This document shows, one piece after another, positions 7,623 to 16,832 of a DNA stretch of 64,000 nucleotides. Both the position numbers and the translations under genes were made by a program. Location of the stretch: NCBI RefSeq assembly GCF_000026185.1, contig NC_010694.1, forward strand, positions 682,001-746,000, in the 5' to 3' direction. The first letter of the stretch is position 1. Each line of letters opens with the position of its first letter. Source of the DNA: Erwinia tasmaniensis Et1/99. Lineage in GTDB: Bacteria > Pseudomonadota > Gammaproteobacteria > Enterobacterales > Enterobacteriaceae. A model generated the notes under the pieces. The model was not told the origin of the DNA and ran no database searches. It was given only the letters and a program-made list of their open reading frames with translations.

Positions 7623-8630
7623 ATGAAATATTGGCTGTCAGGTGCGTTCACCTTGATGATCGCGTCCAGCGCTTGGGCGCAGGATCACCGGCTGGTTCAG
7701 TCCCCGGCGCTTAAGCTGGATATCTGGATCGATAACGTGAAAAGTACCAGTGCCGAAAGCTGGTGCGCGCGTACACTGCCGCTGCGTATTGTTGCCAATG
7801 GCAAAAAAGATCCGGCGCTGCTGGATGACTACCTGCCGAAGGTGGGCAGCTTTTTGCAGAAGCAGTGCCCCGCGCTCAGCCAGATTAACTGGCAGATGAA
7901 TGACGACGGCGGCAAAAAGCTGGCCGTAGGAAGCGCCAGCAAAGCACAGGGCTGGGCGGTGAAGACCGCGCTGGAAACGCCGGTGACTACGCCGCCAGTG
8001 ACGCCAGAAACGCCGCCGCCAGCGCAAACGCCAGCGGTTGCATCAACCCCTCGCGCAGAGGATCTCTCACCCGCGGCGGATACCACCCCGTGGGTGCAGT
8101 TCAGCCTGTTGGACGGCTGTCATTTCCGCACGTTCTGGCGCGGCAGCAGCCAGACCAGCGCGCTGTTTGTCCCCGCCAAAGGCGGCGTCAGCTGCGGCAG
8201 CGACGGCTGGCTGAAGGGATCGGGCATTACCACCCAGTTGGGGCACGGCGCGGCGAAAAACCTGGCGATGACCTTCCTGCAGGGCTTCCCGATCGCCGGA
8301 CTGAATGACAAGGCGCTGGGTAACAGTCTGCACATCGTGACGGTCAATAATCAGCGCATGGTGCTGAACGACAGCAGGCTGGCGGACAGCTGGATGGTGT
8401 TGCCTTATGCCCCCGAGCTAAACGGCTGGCAGGCGAACGGCGTGCTGGTGGTGCAGATCCCGGCGGCAGAGGCGGCGGATAACGGCACGTTGCAAAAACG
8501 CCTGAATGAGGTGCGTAACCTGTGGTCGCCGCTGCTGAAAAACAGTACCGATCTGACCATCAAACTGGTCGATGCGCTGCATCCGCAGCTCCAGGACCCG
8601 GCCGCCGGTGCCTTCCGTACCCTACATTAA
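7623..8630 (+). CDS. secreted T6SS-cluster protein of unknown function
   Basis: The 335-residue product has a cleavable signal peptide (MKYWLSGAFTLMIASSAWA). It has an N-terminal domain with two cysteines (SWCARTLPL and KQCPALSQ), a proline-rich linker at about residues 120-150 (TTPPVTPETPPPAQTP), and a C-terminal domain starting near WVQFSLLDGCHFRTFW. It lies between pppA and tagJ with short spacing and is probably part of the same operon. I do not recognise a named family. Its location suggests a periplasmic accessory or sensor role for the T6SS, possibly linked to the PpkA/PppA signalling branch, but nothing in the sequence fixes a function. Confidence 0.7.
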   Translation: MKYWLSGAFTLMIASSAWAQDHRLVQSPALKLDIWIDNVKSTSAESWCARTLPLRIVANGKKDPALLDDYLPKVGSFLQKQCPALSQINWQMNDDGGKKLAVGSASKAQGWAVKTALETPVTTPPVTPETPPPAQTPAVASTPRAEDLSPAADTTPWVQFSLLDGCHFRTFWRGSSQTSALFVPAKGGVSCGSDGWLKGSGITTQLGHGAAKNLAMTFLQGFPIAGLNDKALGNSLHIVTVNNQRMVLNDSRLADSWMVLPYAPELNGWQANGVLVVQIPAAEAADNGTLQKRLNEVRNLWSPLLKNSTDLTIKLVDALHPQLQDPAAGAFRTLH

Positions 8631-8639
8631 GGACACGCC

Positions 8640-9461
8640 ATGCACTCTCTACACCATCTGATGGACGGCCAGTCGCTGGCCGAAACCCTGGCGAGCCTCG
8701 AAAGCCAGATTAAACGCCAGCCCGCCGATGCCGATCTGCGCGCCAGCTTTGTCCAGCTGCTGTGCCTGGCGGGCAACTGGAGCCGGGCGCAGACCCAGCT
8801 GAAAAGCTGGCTTGCGCTGAAGCCGCAGGCACAGCCCACGGTGACGCTGCTGGAGCAGGCAATTAACGGCGAACGCCAGCGCGCGGCGGTATTCGCCGGT
8901 GAAGCCGCGCCACGGATGCCGGGAGCGGCCTGGGGTTGGGCAGAGCAACTGCTTGCAGCGCTGGCGGCCGATGCCGCAGGCGACACTGCCCGGGCGCAGC
9001 AGTTGCGCGCCGCCGCCTTAGACGAGGCGCAGCTCAATCCCGGCCAGCTTACGCACCAGAACCAGCAGCACGCCTTTGACTGGCTGACCGACGGTGACGG
9101 GCGGCTCGGCCCGATCTGTGAACTGATTGCCAACGGACAGTACAGCTGGCTGCCGTTCAGCGCCATCAGCGAAATGCGCTTTCAGGCACCGGTCAGCGTC
9201 ACCGACTTGGTATGGCGGCATACGCTGGTCAGGCTGGTGGATGGCAGCGAGCAGGTGTGCCAGATCCCGGTACGCTATCCGTTCGGCGAACAGGCCGACG
9301 ACCGCTACCGCCTGGCCACGCTCACCGAATGGCAGCCGCTGGCGGGCGACGACCCGCAGTTCAGCGGCCACGGTCAGAAATGCTGGTTCAGCGCCGATGC
9401 CGAATTCCCGCTGCTGGGCATGGAGACGCTGGCGTTTAGCGAAGCAGAGCCAGGCTTATGA
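8640..9461 (+). CDS. tagJ: TagJ (ImpE/SciE family) T6SS accessory protein
   Basis: The 273-residue product has the family pattern: an N-terminal TPR-like helical part (ESQIKRQPADADLRASFVQL, LAGNWSRAQTQLKSW) and a C-terminal SciE domain with FDWLTDGDGRLGPICEL, YSWLPFSAI and the ending around ADAEFPLLGMETL. In other bacteria TagJ binds the TssB helix and works with ClpV in sheath disassembly. It overlaps tssE by four bases. Confidence 0.92.
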   Translation: MHSLHHLMDGQSLAETLASLESQIKRQPADADLRASFVQLLCLAGNWSRAQTQLKSWLALKPQAQPTVTLLEQAINGERQRAAVFAGEAAPRMPGAAWGWAEQLLAALAADAAGDTARAQQLRAAALDEAQLNPGQLTHQNQQHAFDWLTDGDGRLGPICELIANGQYSWLPFSAISEMRFQAPVSVTDLVWRHTLVRLVDGSEQVCQIPVRYPFGEQADDRYRLATLTEWQPLAGDDPQFSGHGQKCWFSADAEFPLLGMETLAFSEAEPGL

Positions 9462-10024
9462 GCCAGCACAGCGACGAGGGGCACAAGCTGCTGCACGGCG
9501 GTTACCGCCAGCGCCGCCAGCAGGAAGGGCTGAACGTGCGCGACAAAATGCAGCCATCGCTGCTCGACCGCTTAACCGACCACGCGCCGGACAACCCGCG
9601 TGAAGCGGCGAACAGCACCCTGATCTCGCACAGCGCGCTGCGGCGCAACGTGCTGCGCGATCTGCAATGGCTGTTTAATACCATTAACAATGAAGCGCAG
9701 CAGGATTTGTCGCCGTTCCCGCACGTGCAGCGCTCGACGGTGAACTTCGGCATTGCTCCGCTGGCGGGACAGCGCATGTCGGATATTGAATGGCAGGATA
9801 TCCAGCGCAAGTTGAGCGCGGCGATCCTCAACTTTGAACCGCGCATTCTGCCCGCCGGGTTACAGGTGCGCTGCGTGTCCGACATCGGCTCGCTCGACCT
9901 GCACAACGTGCTGTCGATTGAGATCAAGGGCCGCCTGTGGTGCGTGCCGTACCCGCTGGAGTTCCTGTTTCGTACCGATGTGGATCTGGAAAACGGCCAC
10001 TTTGCTCTGCGCGATATCGGTTAA
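9458..10024 (+). CDS. tssE: T6SS baseplate protein TssE (gp25-like)
   Basis: TssE is the gp25-like baseplate subunit that seeds sheath polymerisation. The 188-residue product carries the conserved core NSTLISHSALRRNVLRDLQW, STVNFGIAPLAGQ, FEPRILPAGLQVRC and IEIKGRLWCVPYPLEF. The conserved GERV-like helix of gp25 appears here as RRNVLRDLQWLFNT. It sits between tagJ and tssF as in other T6SS clusters. Confidence 0.94.
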   Translation: MSQHSDEGHKLLHGGYRQRRQQEGLNVRDKMQPSLLDRLTDHAPDNPREAANSTLISHSALRRNVLRDLQWLFNTINNEAQQDLSPFPHVQRSTVNFGIAPLAGQRMSDIEWQDIQRKLSAAILNFEPRILPAGLQVRCVSDIGSLDLHNVLSIEIKGRLWCVPYPLEFLFRTDVDLENGHFALRDIG

Positions 10025-10041
10025 CCAAGAAGGTCAATTTC

Positions 10042-11916
10042 ATGGACAGTAAGCAGCTCGACTATTACAACCGTGAGCTGGCGTATCTGCGCGAAATGGG
10101 CGCGGAGTTTGCCGGGCGCTATCCGAAGGTGGCTGGCCGACTCGGCATACGTGGCGACGAGGTCGCCGATCCCTACGTTGAGCGGCTGATGGAGGGCTTT
10201 GCCTTTCTTACCTCCCGCGTGCAGCTGAAAATGGACGCCGAGTTTCCGCGTTTCTCCCAGCGCCTGCTGGAGATGATTGCGCCGAACTACCTGTCGCCAA
10301 CGCCGTCGATGGCGATTGCCGAACTGCAGCCGGACAGCCGTAAAGGGGATATCAGCAACGGTTTTCTGGTGCCGCGCGGCACCATGATGGACAGCCAGGC
10401 GTTGAAGCAGAATGGCGTCACCTGTAGCTACACCACCGCCCATGACGTGATGCTGCAACCGGTGCGCATCAAAAGCGTCGAGCTGGGCGGCATTCCGGCC
10501 GACGTGCCGCTCGGCGAGCTGGGGCTAAGCCAGCGCGGCGCGGTCAGCGCCTTGCGTATTCGTATTGCCTGTGATGAGAGCGTCACGCTTTCCCATCTCA
10601 GCTTTGACAGCCTGATGTTCTTTCTTAGCGGGCCGGATATGCAGGCGCTGCAACTGCTGGAGCTGGTGATGCAGCACTACGTGGGCGGCTATTGCCAGAG
10701 CCTGGGCAGCAGCCCGCAGCGCACGCCGCTGGGTGATGATGCGCTACGGCAGGAGGGGTTTGCGGCAGATCAGGCGCTGCTGCCAAACGATCTGCGCAAC
10801 TTCGATGGTTATCGTCTGTTGCAGGAGTATTTCGCCTTCCCGGCGCGCTTCCAGTTTATCAGCATCGGCCAGCTGCGCCCGCTGCTCCAGGCCTGTGACC
10901 CGCAGGCGCGCGAATTCGATATCGTGCTGCTGCTGGACAGCGCCAACCCAGGCCTGGAGCGGGTGATTGACCACAGCCATCTGGCGCTGCACTGCACCCC
11001 GGTGATTAACCTGTTTCCAAAGGTGGCGCAGCGGCAAAAGCTCAGCGACAGCGTGCACGAATACCACCTGGTGGTGGATAACATCCGTCCGCTGGACTAC
11101 GAAATTTACTCGGTGCAGAAGCTGTACGCCAGCGGCGAGCGCCAGCGCGAGGAGCAGCAGTTTCGCCCATTCTGGAGCACCTTCAGCGATGACGGCGGCA
11201 ACTACGGGGCCTATTTCTCGCTGCGGCGCGAACAGCGCACCCTGTCCGAGCGTGCGCAGCGCTTTGGTACGCGCACAGGTTATGTGGGTTCGGAAGTGTT
11301 TCTTTCGCTGGTGGATGAGCACAACTCGCCGTGGCATGAAGATTTGCGCTATCTCACCGCCGAGGTGATGTGCACCAGCCGCGACCTGCCGTTACTGCTG
11401 CTGCAACAGCAGGGGCAGTTTGTGATGCCTGATTCGATCCCGGTGCGCCAGCTGACGCTGCGTAAAGGGCCAACCCCGCCGCGCCCGGCGCTGGCGGAGG
11501 GGAAAATCGCCTGGCGGCTGGTCAGTCACCTGCAAATGAACTATCTCAGCCTGATGGACGGCGACGACGGCCAGGGCGCGGCGGCGCTGCGCCAGATGCT
11601 CGGGCTGTATGCCAACCTCGCTGAAGCCGCCGCGGCGCGCCAGATCGACGGCATTCGCCACTGCCAGCTCAAGCCGGTGTTCCGGCGCGTGCCGGAGCCA
11701 GGCCCGATAGTCTTTGCCCGTGGCATCGGCATTGAGCTGGAGGTGGACGAGCAGGCGTTTTCTGGCAGCAGCCCGTGGCTACTCGGCAGCGTGCTGGAGC
11801 GGGTGTTCTCACGTCTGGTGGCGATCAACACCTTTACCGAAATGACGCTCACCAGCCAGCAGCGCGGGGATGTCGGCTACTGGGCGCCACGCATGGGCAA
11901 AAGGACACTGATATGA
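10042..11916 (+). CDS. tssF: T6SS baseplate protein TssF
   Basis: TssF (ImpG/VasA) forms the baseplate wedge with TssE, TssG and TssK. The start at ATG 10042 is chosen because AAGAAGG lies eight bases upstream and the N-terminus MDSKQLDYYNRELAYLREMG is the standard TssF start; an in-frame earlier codon at 9937 lies inside tssE. The 624-residue length is typical. Conserved blocks include FAGRYPKVAGRLG, DPYVERLMEGFAFL, LLEMIAPNYLSPTPSM, PVINLFPKVAQ and RVFSRLVAINTFTEM. It overlaps tssG by four bases. Confidence 0.96.
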   Translation: MDSKQLDYYNRELAYLREMGAEFAGRYPKVAGRLGIRGDEVADPYVERLMEGFAFLTSRVQLKMDAEFPRFSQRLLEMIAPNYLSPTPSMAIAELQPDSRKGDISNGFLVPRGTMMDSQALKQNGVTCSYTTAHDVMLQPVRIKSVELGGIPADVPLGELGLSQRGAVSALRIRIACDESVTLSHLSFDSLMFFLSGPDMQALQLLELVMQHYVGGYCQSLGSSPQRTPLGDDALRQEGFAADQALLPNDLRNFDGYRLLQEYFAFPARFQFISIGQLRPLLQACDPQAREFDIVLLLDSANPGLERVIDHSHLALHCTPVINLFPKVAQRQKLSDSVHEYHLVVDNIRPLDYEIYSVQKLYASGERQREEQQFRPFWSTFSDDGGNYGAYFSLRREQRTLSERAQRFGTRTGYVGSEVFLSLVDEHNSPWHEDLRYLTAEVMCTSRDLPLLLLQQQGQFVMPDSIPVRQLTLRKGPTPPRPALAEGKIAWRLVSHLQMNYLSLMDGDDGQGAAALRQMLGLYANLAEAAAARQIDGIRHCQLKPVFRRVPEPGPIVFARGIGIELEVDEQAFSGSSPWLLGSVLERVFSRLVAINTFTEMTLTSQQRGDVGYWAPRMGKRTLI

Positions 11917-12971
11917 CGCAGCAGCCCGCCGCGCAGGCGGAGAAGATCCACCGCCTGCATCGTCTGCCGCCGGACTTCTGGGCGGCGCTGTGCGCCACGC
12001 CGTGGCGCTACGATTTGTTCCAGCTGCTGCGGCGGCTGGATGCGCAGGGCGGCCAGCGCTATCCGCTGGGGCGTGCGCCGCTGCCGCGCCACGAGCCGCT
12101 GCGCATCGGACAGCGGCCGTCACTGGCCTTTGCCCCGGCGGCCATCGCCAGCGTCACGCCGCGTGACGGCAGCGCGCTGCACGATGTGTCGATCTACAGC
12201 TTTGGCCTGTTTGGCCCCAACGGCCCGCTGCCCGTCCATCTCACGGAATATGCGCGTGAGCGCAGCGACCACCATCAGGACAACAGCCTCAGTGCCTTTA
12301 CCGATCTGTTCCACCATCGCCTGACGCTGCTGTTTTACCGCGCCTGGGCCGATGCGCAGCCCACGGTGGCGCTGGACAGGGCGGAAAAACGTCAGTTTGA
12401 GCGCTGGCTCGCCAGCCTGATCGGCATGGGGCAGCCGGGGCAGCTCAGGCAGGGCAGCCTTAGCCCGCATTCACGCCTGGCGCTGGCCGGGCATCTGACC
12501 CGACAGGCGCGCGATGCCGAGGGGCTGCAAAAAATTCTCAGCCACTACTTTCAGGTGCCGGTGCGGCTGGTGGAAAACGTTCCCCACTGGCAGCCGGTCG
12601 ATCGCCGCGACCGCGCCAGCCTGGGGGCCGGGCGGCACAAGCCGCGACTCGGCGTGTCGGCGTTTCTCGGCGTGGCGGTGCGCGACGTGCAGCACAAGTT
12701 TCGTCTGGAGCTGGGGCCGCTATCGATGGACAGCTACCGGCGCTTTCTGCCCGGCGAACCCTGGGCGCAGCAGCTGCGCGACTGGGTGCGTCAGTACCTG
12801 GGCATTGAGTTTCTCTGGGAGGTGCGGCTTATTCTTGATGCCGCCGAGGTGCAGGGCGTCACCCTCGGCGGCGCATCGCGGCTGGGATACAGCAGCTGGC
12901 TGGGACGGCCGGCTATCCCACAGCACCGCAGCGATCTCACCTTTAGCCCGGAGCCACAGGAAAGTGTTTAG
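11913..12971 (+). CDS. tssG: T6SS baseplate protein TssG
   Basis: TssG (ImpH/VasB) is a baseplate wedge subunit that binds TssF. The true start is the ATG at 11913, whose second and third bases open the tssF stop (ATGA). An in-frame codon at 11775 would lie deep inside tssF. The 352-residue product carries the family marks WRYDLFQLLRRLDA, LRIGQRPSLAFAP, FGLFGPNGPLPVHLTEY, TDLFHHRLTLLFYRAW, and LGVSAFLGVAVRDVQHKFRL. Confidence 0.95.
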   Translation: MTQQPAAQAEKIHRLHRLPPDFWAALCATPWRYDLFQLLRRLDAQGGQRYPLGRAPLPRHEPLRIGQRPSLAFAPAAIASVTPRDGSALHDVSIYSFGLFGPNGPLPVHLTEYARERSDHHQDNSLSAFTDLFHHRLTLLFYRAWADAQPTVALDRAEKRQFERWLASLIGMGQPGQLRQGSLSPHSRLALAGHLTRQARDAEGLQKILSHYFQVPVRLVENVPHWQPVDRRDRASLGAGRHKPRLGVSAFLGVAVRDVQHKFRLELGPLSMDSYRRFLPGEPWAQQLRDWVRQYLGIEFLWEVRLILDAAEVQGVTLGGASRLGYSSWLGRPAIPQHRSDLTFSPEPQESV

Positions 12972-13012
12972 AAAATTTTTTGATAATATAAAAAAACAAC
13001 AAGGAAGTGGTT

Positions 13013-13741
13013 ATGTTTACAAGTGTCAGAAAATCTGAATTTGAAATTGTAGTAGATCAATTACGCCAGATGAGTTATTCACTTTCGCAAACCTGGCTTC
13101 CTCAAGGTGTAACGCGTTACCTTTTTCAGAAAGAGATTAATGATCTTATTCGTTACGTAAGCAATGAAGTGGATATTAACTGCCTGTCTGTACAGGGTGG
13201 CTATGAAATCATCAAAAAAGAGATGGATCGGTTAAGGCTTCAGGAGTTTGATATTATTTCTGGGAAAGTAAAACAATACTTAGCGATAGAAAAATCAGTT
13301 CGGGATAAAAAAGCCAATCTTTTTCTGAAACAGATAGGTTTTGTCAGCGGTGGTAGTCAGGTGTTTGCTGGTTTCGGTGTTTGTGCTGCATCCTTAGGGG
13401 TTGCATGTGCGACATACGGTACACCTCTGATTGTACATGGGATGAACAACACCTATGAAAGTGGTTATTACCTTCTGTACCGGACGGAAAAGCAAGGTTA
13501 TACGCGTCAGGCCTATCGAGAAGTGGCGAAAAAGCTGGGATACAGTAATAACAAGGCGGACTTGGCCTATGCAAGCATTGATATTGCTTTGTCCGGCTAT
13601 GGCATGGCGCGTAAGTTACCAAAGCAAGGCTCCTGGCGCTTGTTTAATCATATCAACTCTGATTTTTTTTCGGGGTTGGCAAGAGATGGGAAAAGTCCCT
13701 ATGGCTGCGGAGTTAACAGGCGTTGCCTCTACAGCATATAG
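13013..13741 (+). CDS. DUF4225-like T6SS-linked protein with a frameshift at an 8-T run
   Basis: This is a candidate T6SS effector resembling DUF4225 proteins. It has an N-terminal helical region with repeated charged helices and a glycine-rich hydrophobic segment at about residues 110-145 (GFVSGGSQVFAGFGVCAAS, then TPLIVHGMNNTYESGYYL), where the HGxNNxYE pattern is the family hallmark. The ATG at 13013 is chosen for its AAGGA site. The frame as written ends at 13741 with an unconvincing tail. Removing one T from the run at 13663-13670 gives a tail beginning RGWQEMGKVPMAAELTG and ending at 13760, 12 bases before the next gene and much more family-like. The gene may therefore be phase-variable, mutated, or mis-sequenced. 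Confidence 0.65.
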   Translation: MFTSVRKSEFEIVVDQLRQMSYSLSQTWLPQGVTRYLFQKEINDLIRYVSNEVDINCLSVQGGYEIIKKEMDRLRLQEFDIISGKVKQYLAIEKSVRDKKANLFLKQIGFVSGGSQVFAGFGVCAASLGVACATYGTPLIVHGMNNTYESGYYLLYRTEKQGYTRQAYREVAKKLGYSNNKADLAYASIDIALSGYGMARKLPKQGSWRLFNHINSDFFSGLARDGKSPYGCGVNRRCLYSI

Positions 13742-13772
13742 TATCCGTCAACTCAATTAGGTTGAATTTATT

Positions 13773-14093
13773 ATGTACAGTGAAGTGACTATCTCTGACA
13801 ACTCCTGGTTAATTACCCTCGGTTATGAAGTATGCTCGGTTGCCATTTTAGCTTTTTTTATCTTTTTGAGGTCTGGGCGTGAAATTACTTTCAGGCATCA
13901 TAATTTATTTACCATTATAGTTGTGATGATTTTTTCATTTATCCAGTATCAGATTATCAAGTTTGGTGCTGACGATATATATCGCTTCTTTGGCTACGCC
14001 GCATGGGATGATTCTTCAATAAGATACTCTGCCATGTTCTTCTTTGTTGCTTATATTATTTTCGTTGTTGACTTTAAATCGTTAAAAAGATAA
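13773..14093 (+). CDS. small inner-membrane protein, putative immunity to the DUF4225-like protein
   Basis: The 106-residue product has three predicted transmembrane helices (VCSVAILAFFIFL, FTIIVVMIFSFIQYQII and SAMFFFVAYIIFVVDF). It lies 12 bases after the frame-corrected end of the DUF4225-like gene. DUF4225 genes commonly have a small membrane-protein gene next to them, so an immunity role in the inner membrane is a reasonable inference. No family name is recognised. It is AT-rich compared with clpV and tssG on either side, which suggests insertion of this gene pair as a unit. Confidence 0.6.
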   Translation: MYSEVTISDNSWLITLGYEVCSVAILAFFIFLRSGREITFRHHNLFTIIVVMIFSFIQYQIIKFGADDIYRFFGYAAWDDSSIRYSAMFFFVAYIIFVVDFKSLKR

Positions 14094-14187
14094 CCCGATT
14101 AACGCTTATCAATCCGCCGTCTGATGATGATTGCACGCCGCGCAATCATGCCGTTTTTCAACAGAATACTCACTACCGGGATCAACC

Positions 14188-16803
14188 ATGTCAGAAATCA
14201 GCCGCGCCGTACTGTTCGGCAAACTGGATACGCTGTTATTTACCTCTCTGGAGAGCGCCACCGCGTTTTGTAAACTGCGCGGCAACCCCTATGTGGAGCT
14301 GGTGCACTGGCTGCATCAGCTGATGCAGCATCAGGGCGGTGACCTACAGCAGCTTATCCGCCATTTTTCACTGGATGAAGAGGCGCTGACGCGGGATATC
14401 GTGGCGGCGCTCGACAGGCTGCCGCGCGGAGCCAGCGCGGTCTCTGACCTGTCCGAACATATCGACAGCGCGGTGGAACGCGCCTGGGTTTACGGCTCGC
14501 TGAAGTTCGGCGTACAGCAGATCCGCGGCGGCCACCTGCTGATCGGCCTGTTGAAAACCTTCAATCTCGCCAACCTGCTGAAAAGCATCTCGCCGCAGTT
14601 CAGCCGCGTCAGCGTTGACGTGCTGCTGGAGCAGTTTGAGCGGGTGTTTGGCGACAGCAAAGAAGCTCAGCAGGTCAGCATCGCGCCGCAGACCGCCAGC
14701 GGCGAGGTGCCGCAGCAGCAGGGAACCCTGGCGCAGTACGCCCAGGACCTGACGGCGCGCGCGCGCGATGGCAAGATCGATCCGGTGGCCGGGCGCGACC
14801 CGGAGATCCGCCAGATGGTGGATATTCTGATGCGCCGTCGCCAAAACAACCCGCTACTCACCGGGGAAGCCGGGGTAGGCAAAACGGCGGTGGTGGAAGG
14901 GCTGGCGCTGCGTATCGCCGCTGGCGAGGTGCCTGAACCGCTGCAACAGGTGCAGCTGTGGCTGCTGGATATCGGCATGCTGCAGGCCGGAGCCGGCATG
15001 AAGGGCGAATTTGAGGCGCGGCTTCAGGCGCTAATTAATGAAGTACAGTCCAGTCCAACGCCGATCGTCCTGTTTATCGACGAGATCCACACCCTGGTCG
15101 GCGCGGGCGGTCAGCAGGGCACAGGCGATGCCGCCAACCTGCTGAAACCGGCGCTGGCACGCGGTCAGCTGCGCACCATCGGTGCCACCACCTGGGCGGA
15201 GTACAAAAAGTACATTGAGAAAGACCCGGCGCTGACCCGCCGCTTCCAGACCGTGCAGGTGCACGAGCCGGACGAGGAGAAAGCGCTGCTGATGCTGCGC
15301 AGCACCGTCAGCCCGCTGGAACAGCACCATCGGGTGCTGCTGTTGGACGAGGCCGTTGCGGCGGCGGTCAGGCTCTCCCATCGCTATATTCCGGCGCGTC
15401 AGCTGCCGGATAAGGCGGTGGCGCTGCTGGACACCGCCTGTGCGCGCGTTGCCGTCAGCCAGAGCGCCCAGCCGCCGCAGCTGGAAGACTGCCTGCATCG
15501 TATTCACGCGCTGGAGATTGAGCGCGATATCGCCGGGCGCGAGGCGAAAGTCGGCATCGGCGAGGCCGGGCGTGTGACGCAGCTGGAACAGCAGCTGGCG
15601 GCGCTTGCTGAACAGCGCGGCAGTCTCAATGAGCGCTGGCAGCAGGAGCGCGCGCTGGTGGACGAGATTATCGCCCTGCGCGGGCAGCTAAGCGCAGAGG
15701 CGGCGGAAGACGAGGCGAGCCTGCATCGTGATCTTGCCGAACGCCAGCAGCAGCTGCATGAACTGCAGGGCGAAGCCCCGCTGCTGTTTTCGGCGGTGGA
15801 TGCCAACGTGGTGGCGGCGGTGGTCGCCGACTGGACCGGCATTCCGCTGGGGCGCATGGTGAAAAACGAAATCGACGCGGTGCTTAAGCTGGCGGATACC
15901 CTTAACCAGCGGGTGATCGGCCAGCGCCACGGCCTTGACCTGATTGCCAAACGGGTACGCACCTCGCGCGCGCGTCTTGATGACCCCAACAAGCCGGTCG
16001 GGGTCTTTATGCTGTGCGGGCCATCCGGGGTGGGTAAAACCGAAACCGCGCTGGCGCTGGCGGAAACCCTGTACGGCGGCGAACAGAATATTATCACCAT
16101 CAATATGAGCGAGTTCCAGGAGGCGCACACCGTTTCCACCCTGAAGGGCGCACCGCCGGGCTACGTGGGCTACGGCGAAGGCGGCGTTCTGACCGAAGCG
16201 GTGCGCCGCCGCCCGTACAGCGTTGTGCTGCTGGATGAAATTGAAAAGGCGCACCCGGACGTGCATGAGATCTTCTTCCAGGTGTTTGACAAGGGGTGGA
16301 TGGAGGATGGCGAAGGGCGGCATATCGATTTCCGCAACACTATCATTATCCTCACTTCTAACGTCGGTACGCAGCTGATTAGCGCCATGTGTGCCGACCC
16401 GGAACTGATCCCGCAGCCGGACGATCTGGCCGCTGCGCTGCGCCCGCCGCTGCTGGAGGTGTTCCCTCCCGCCCTGCTGGGCCGCCTGCTGGTGGTGCCT
16501 TACTATCCGCTCAATGATGAGGTGCTGGCCAATATCGTGCGTCTGCAACTTCAGCGTATTCAGCGGCGGCTCGAGGAGAATCACGGTATCATCTCCGAAG
16601 TGGATGACAGCGTGATTAGCCAGATTGTTCAGCGCTGTACCGAAGTGGAGTCCGGCGGCCGTATGGTCGACGCCATTCTTACCAATACCCTGTTGCCGCA
16701 AATGAGCCAGATGCTGCTGTCTGCCAGCGCGCGCGACGAACAATACCGTCGCCTGCGCGTTACGTTACACCAGGGCGAATTCCAGTGTCAGTTTGAGGCG
16801 TAA
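14188..16803 (+). CDS. clpV: ClpV (TssH), AAA+ ATPase that recycles the T6SS sheath
   Basis: ClpV unfolds contracted TssB/TssC sheath so that the subunits can be reused. The ATG at 14188 gives MSEISRAVLFGKLD, the usual N-terminus; an in-frame ATG at 14131 lacks support. The 871-residue product has an N-domain, then AAA1 with Walker A GEAGVGKTAVVEG and Walker B LFIDEIHTLVGAGG. A coiled middle domain (residues about 440-540, rich in Q/E/L) follows, then AAA2 with Walker A GPSGVGKTETALALAE, pore segment GAPPGYVGYGEGG and Walker B VVLLDEIEKAHPD. The gene is complete and GC-rich like tssG. Confidence 0.96.
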   Translation: MSEISRAVLFGKLDTLLFTSLESATAFCKLRGNPYVELVHWLHQLMQHQGGDLQQLIRHFSLDEEALTRDIVAALDRLPRGASAVSDLSEHIDSAVERAWVYGSLKFGVQQIRGGHLLIGLLKTFNLANLLKSISPQFSRVSVDVLLEQFERVFGDSKEAQQVSIAPQTASGEVPQQQGTLAQYAQDLTARARDGKIDPVAGRDPEIRQMVDILMRRRQNNPLLTGEAGVGKTAVVEGLALRIAAGEVPEPLQQVQLWLLDIGMLQAGAGMKGEFEARLQALINEVQSSPTPIVLFIDEIHTLVGAGGQQGTGDAANLLKPALARGQLRTIGATTWAEYKKYIEKDPALTRRFQTVQVHEPDEEKALLMLRSTVSPLEQHHRVLLLDEAVAAAVRLSHRYIPARQLPDKAVALLDTACARVAVSQSAQPPQLEDCLHRIHALEIERDIAGREAKVGIGEAGRVTQLEQQLAALAEQRGSLNERWQQERALVDEIIALRGQLSAEAAEDEASLHRDLAERQQQLHELQGEAPLLFSAVDANVVAAVVADWTGIPLGRMVKNEIDAVLKLADTLNQRVIGQRHGLDLIAKRVRTSRARLDDPNKPVGVFMLCGPSGVGKTETALALAETLYGGEQNIITINMSEFQEAHTVSTLKGAPPGYVGYGEGGVLTEAVRRRPYSVVLLDEIEKAHPDVHEIFFQVFDKGWMEDGEGRHIDFRNTIIILTSNVGTQLISAMCADPELIPQPDDLAAALRPPLLEVFPPALLGRLLVVPYYPLNDEVLANIVRLQLQRIQRRLEENHGIISEVDDSVISQIVQRCTEVESGGRMVDAILTNTLLPQMSQMLLSASARDEQYRRLRVTLHQGEFQCQFEA

Positions 16804-16832
16804 AGCCATTAGCTATCAGAGAGTTATCAATT

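Noticed and set aside
15688..16743. 351-codon open frame opposite clpV
   Set aside because: Opposite-strand shadow of a well-conserved AAA+ gene; no start signal or recognisable domain.
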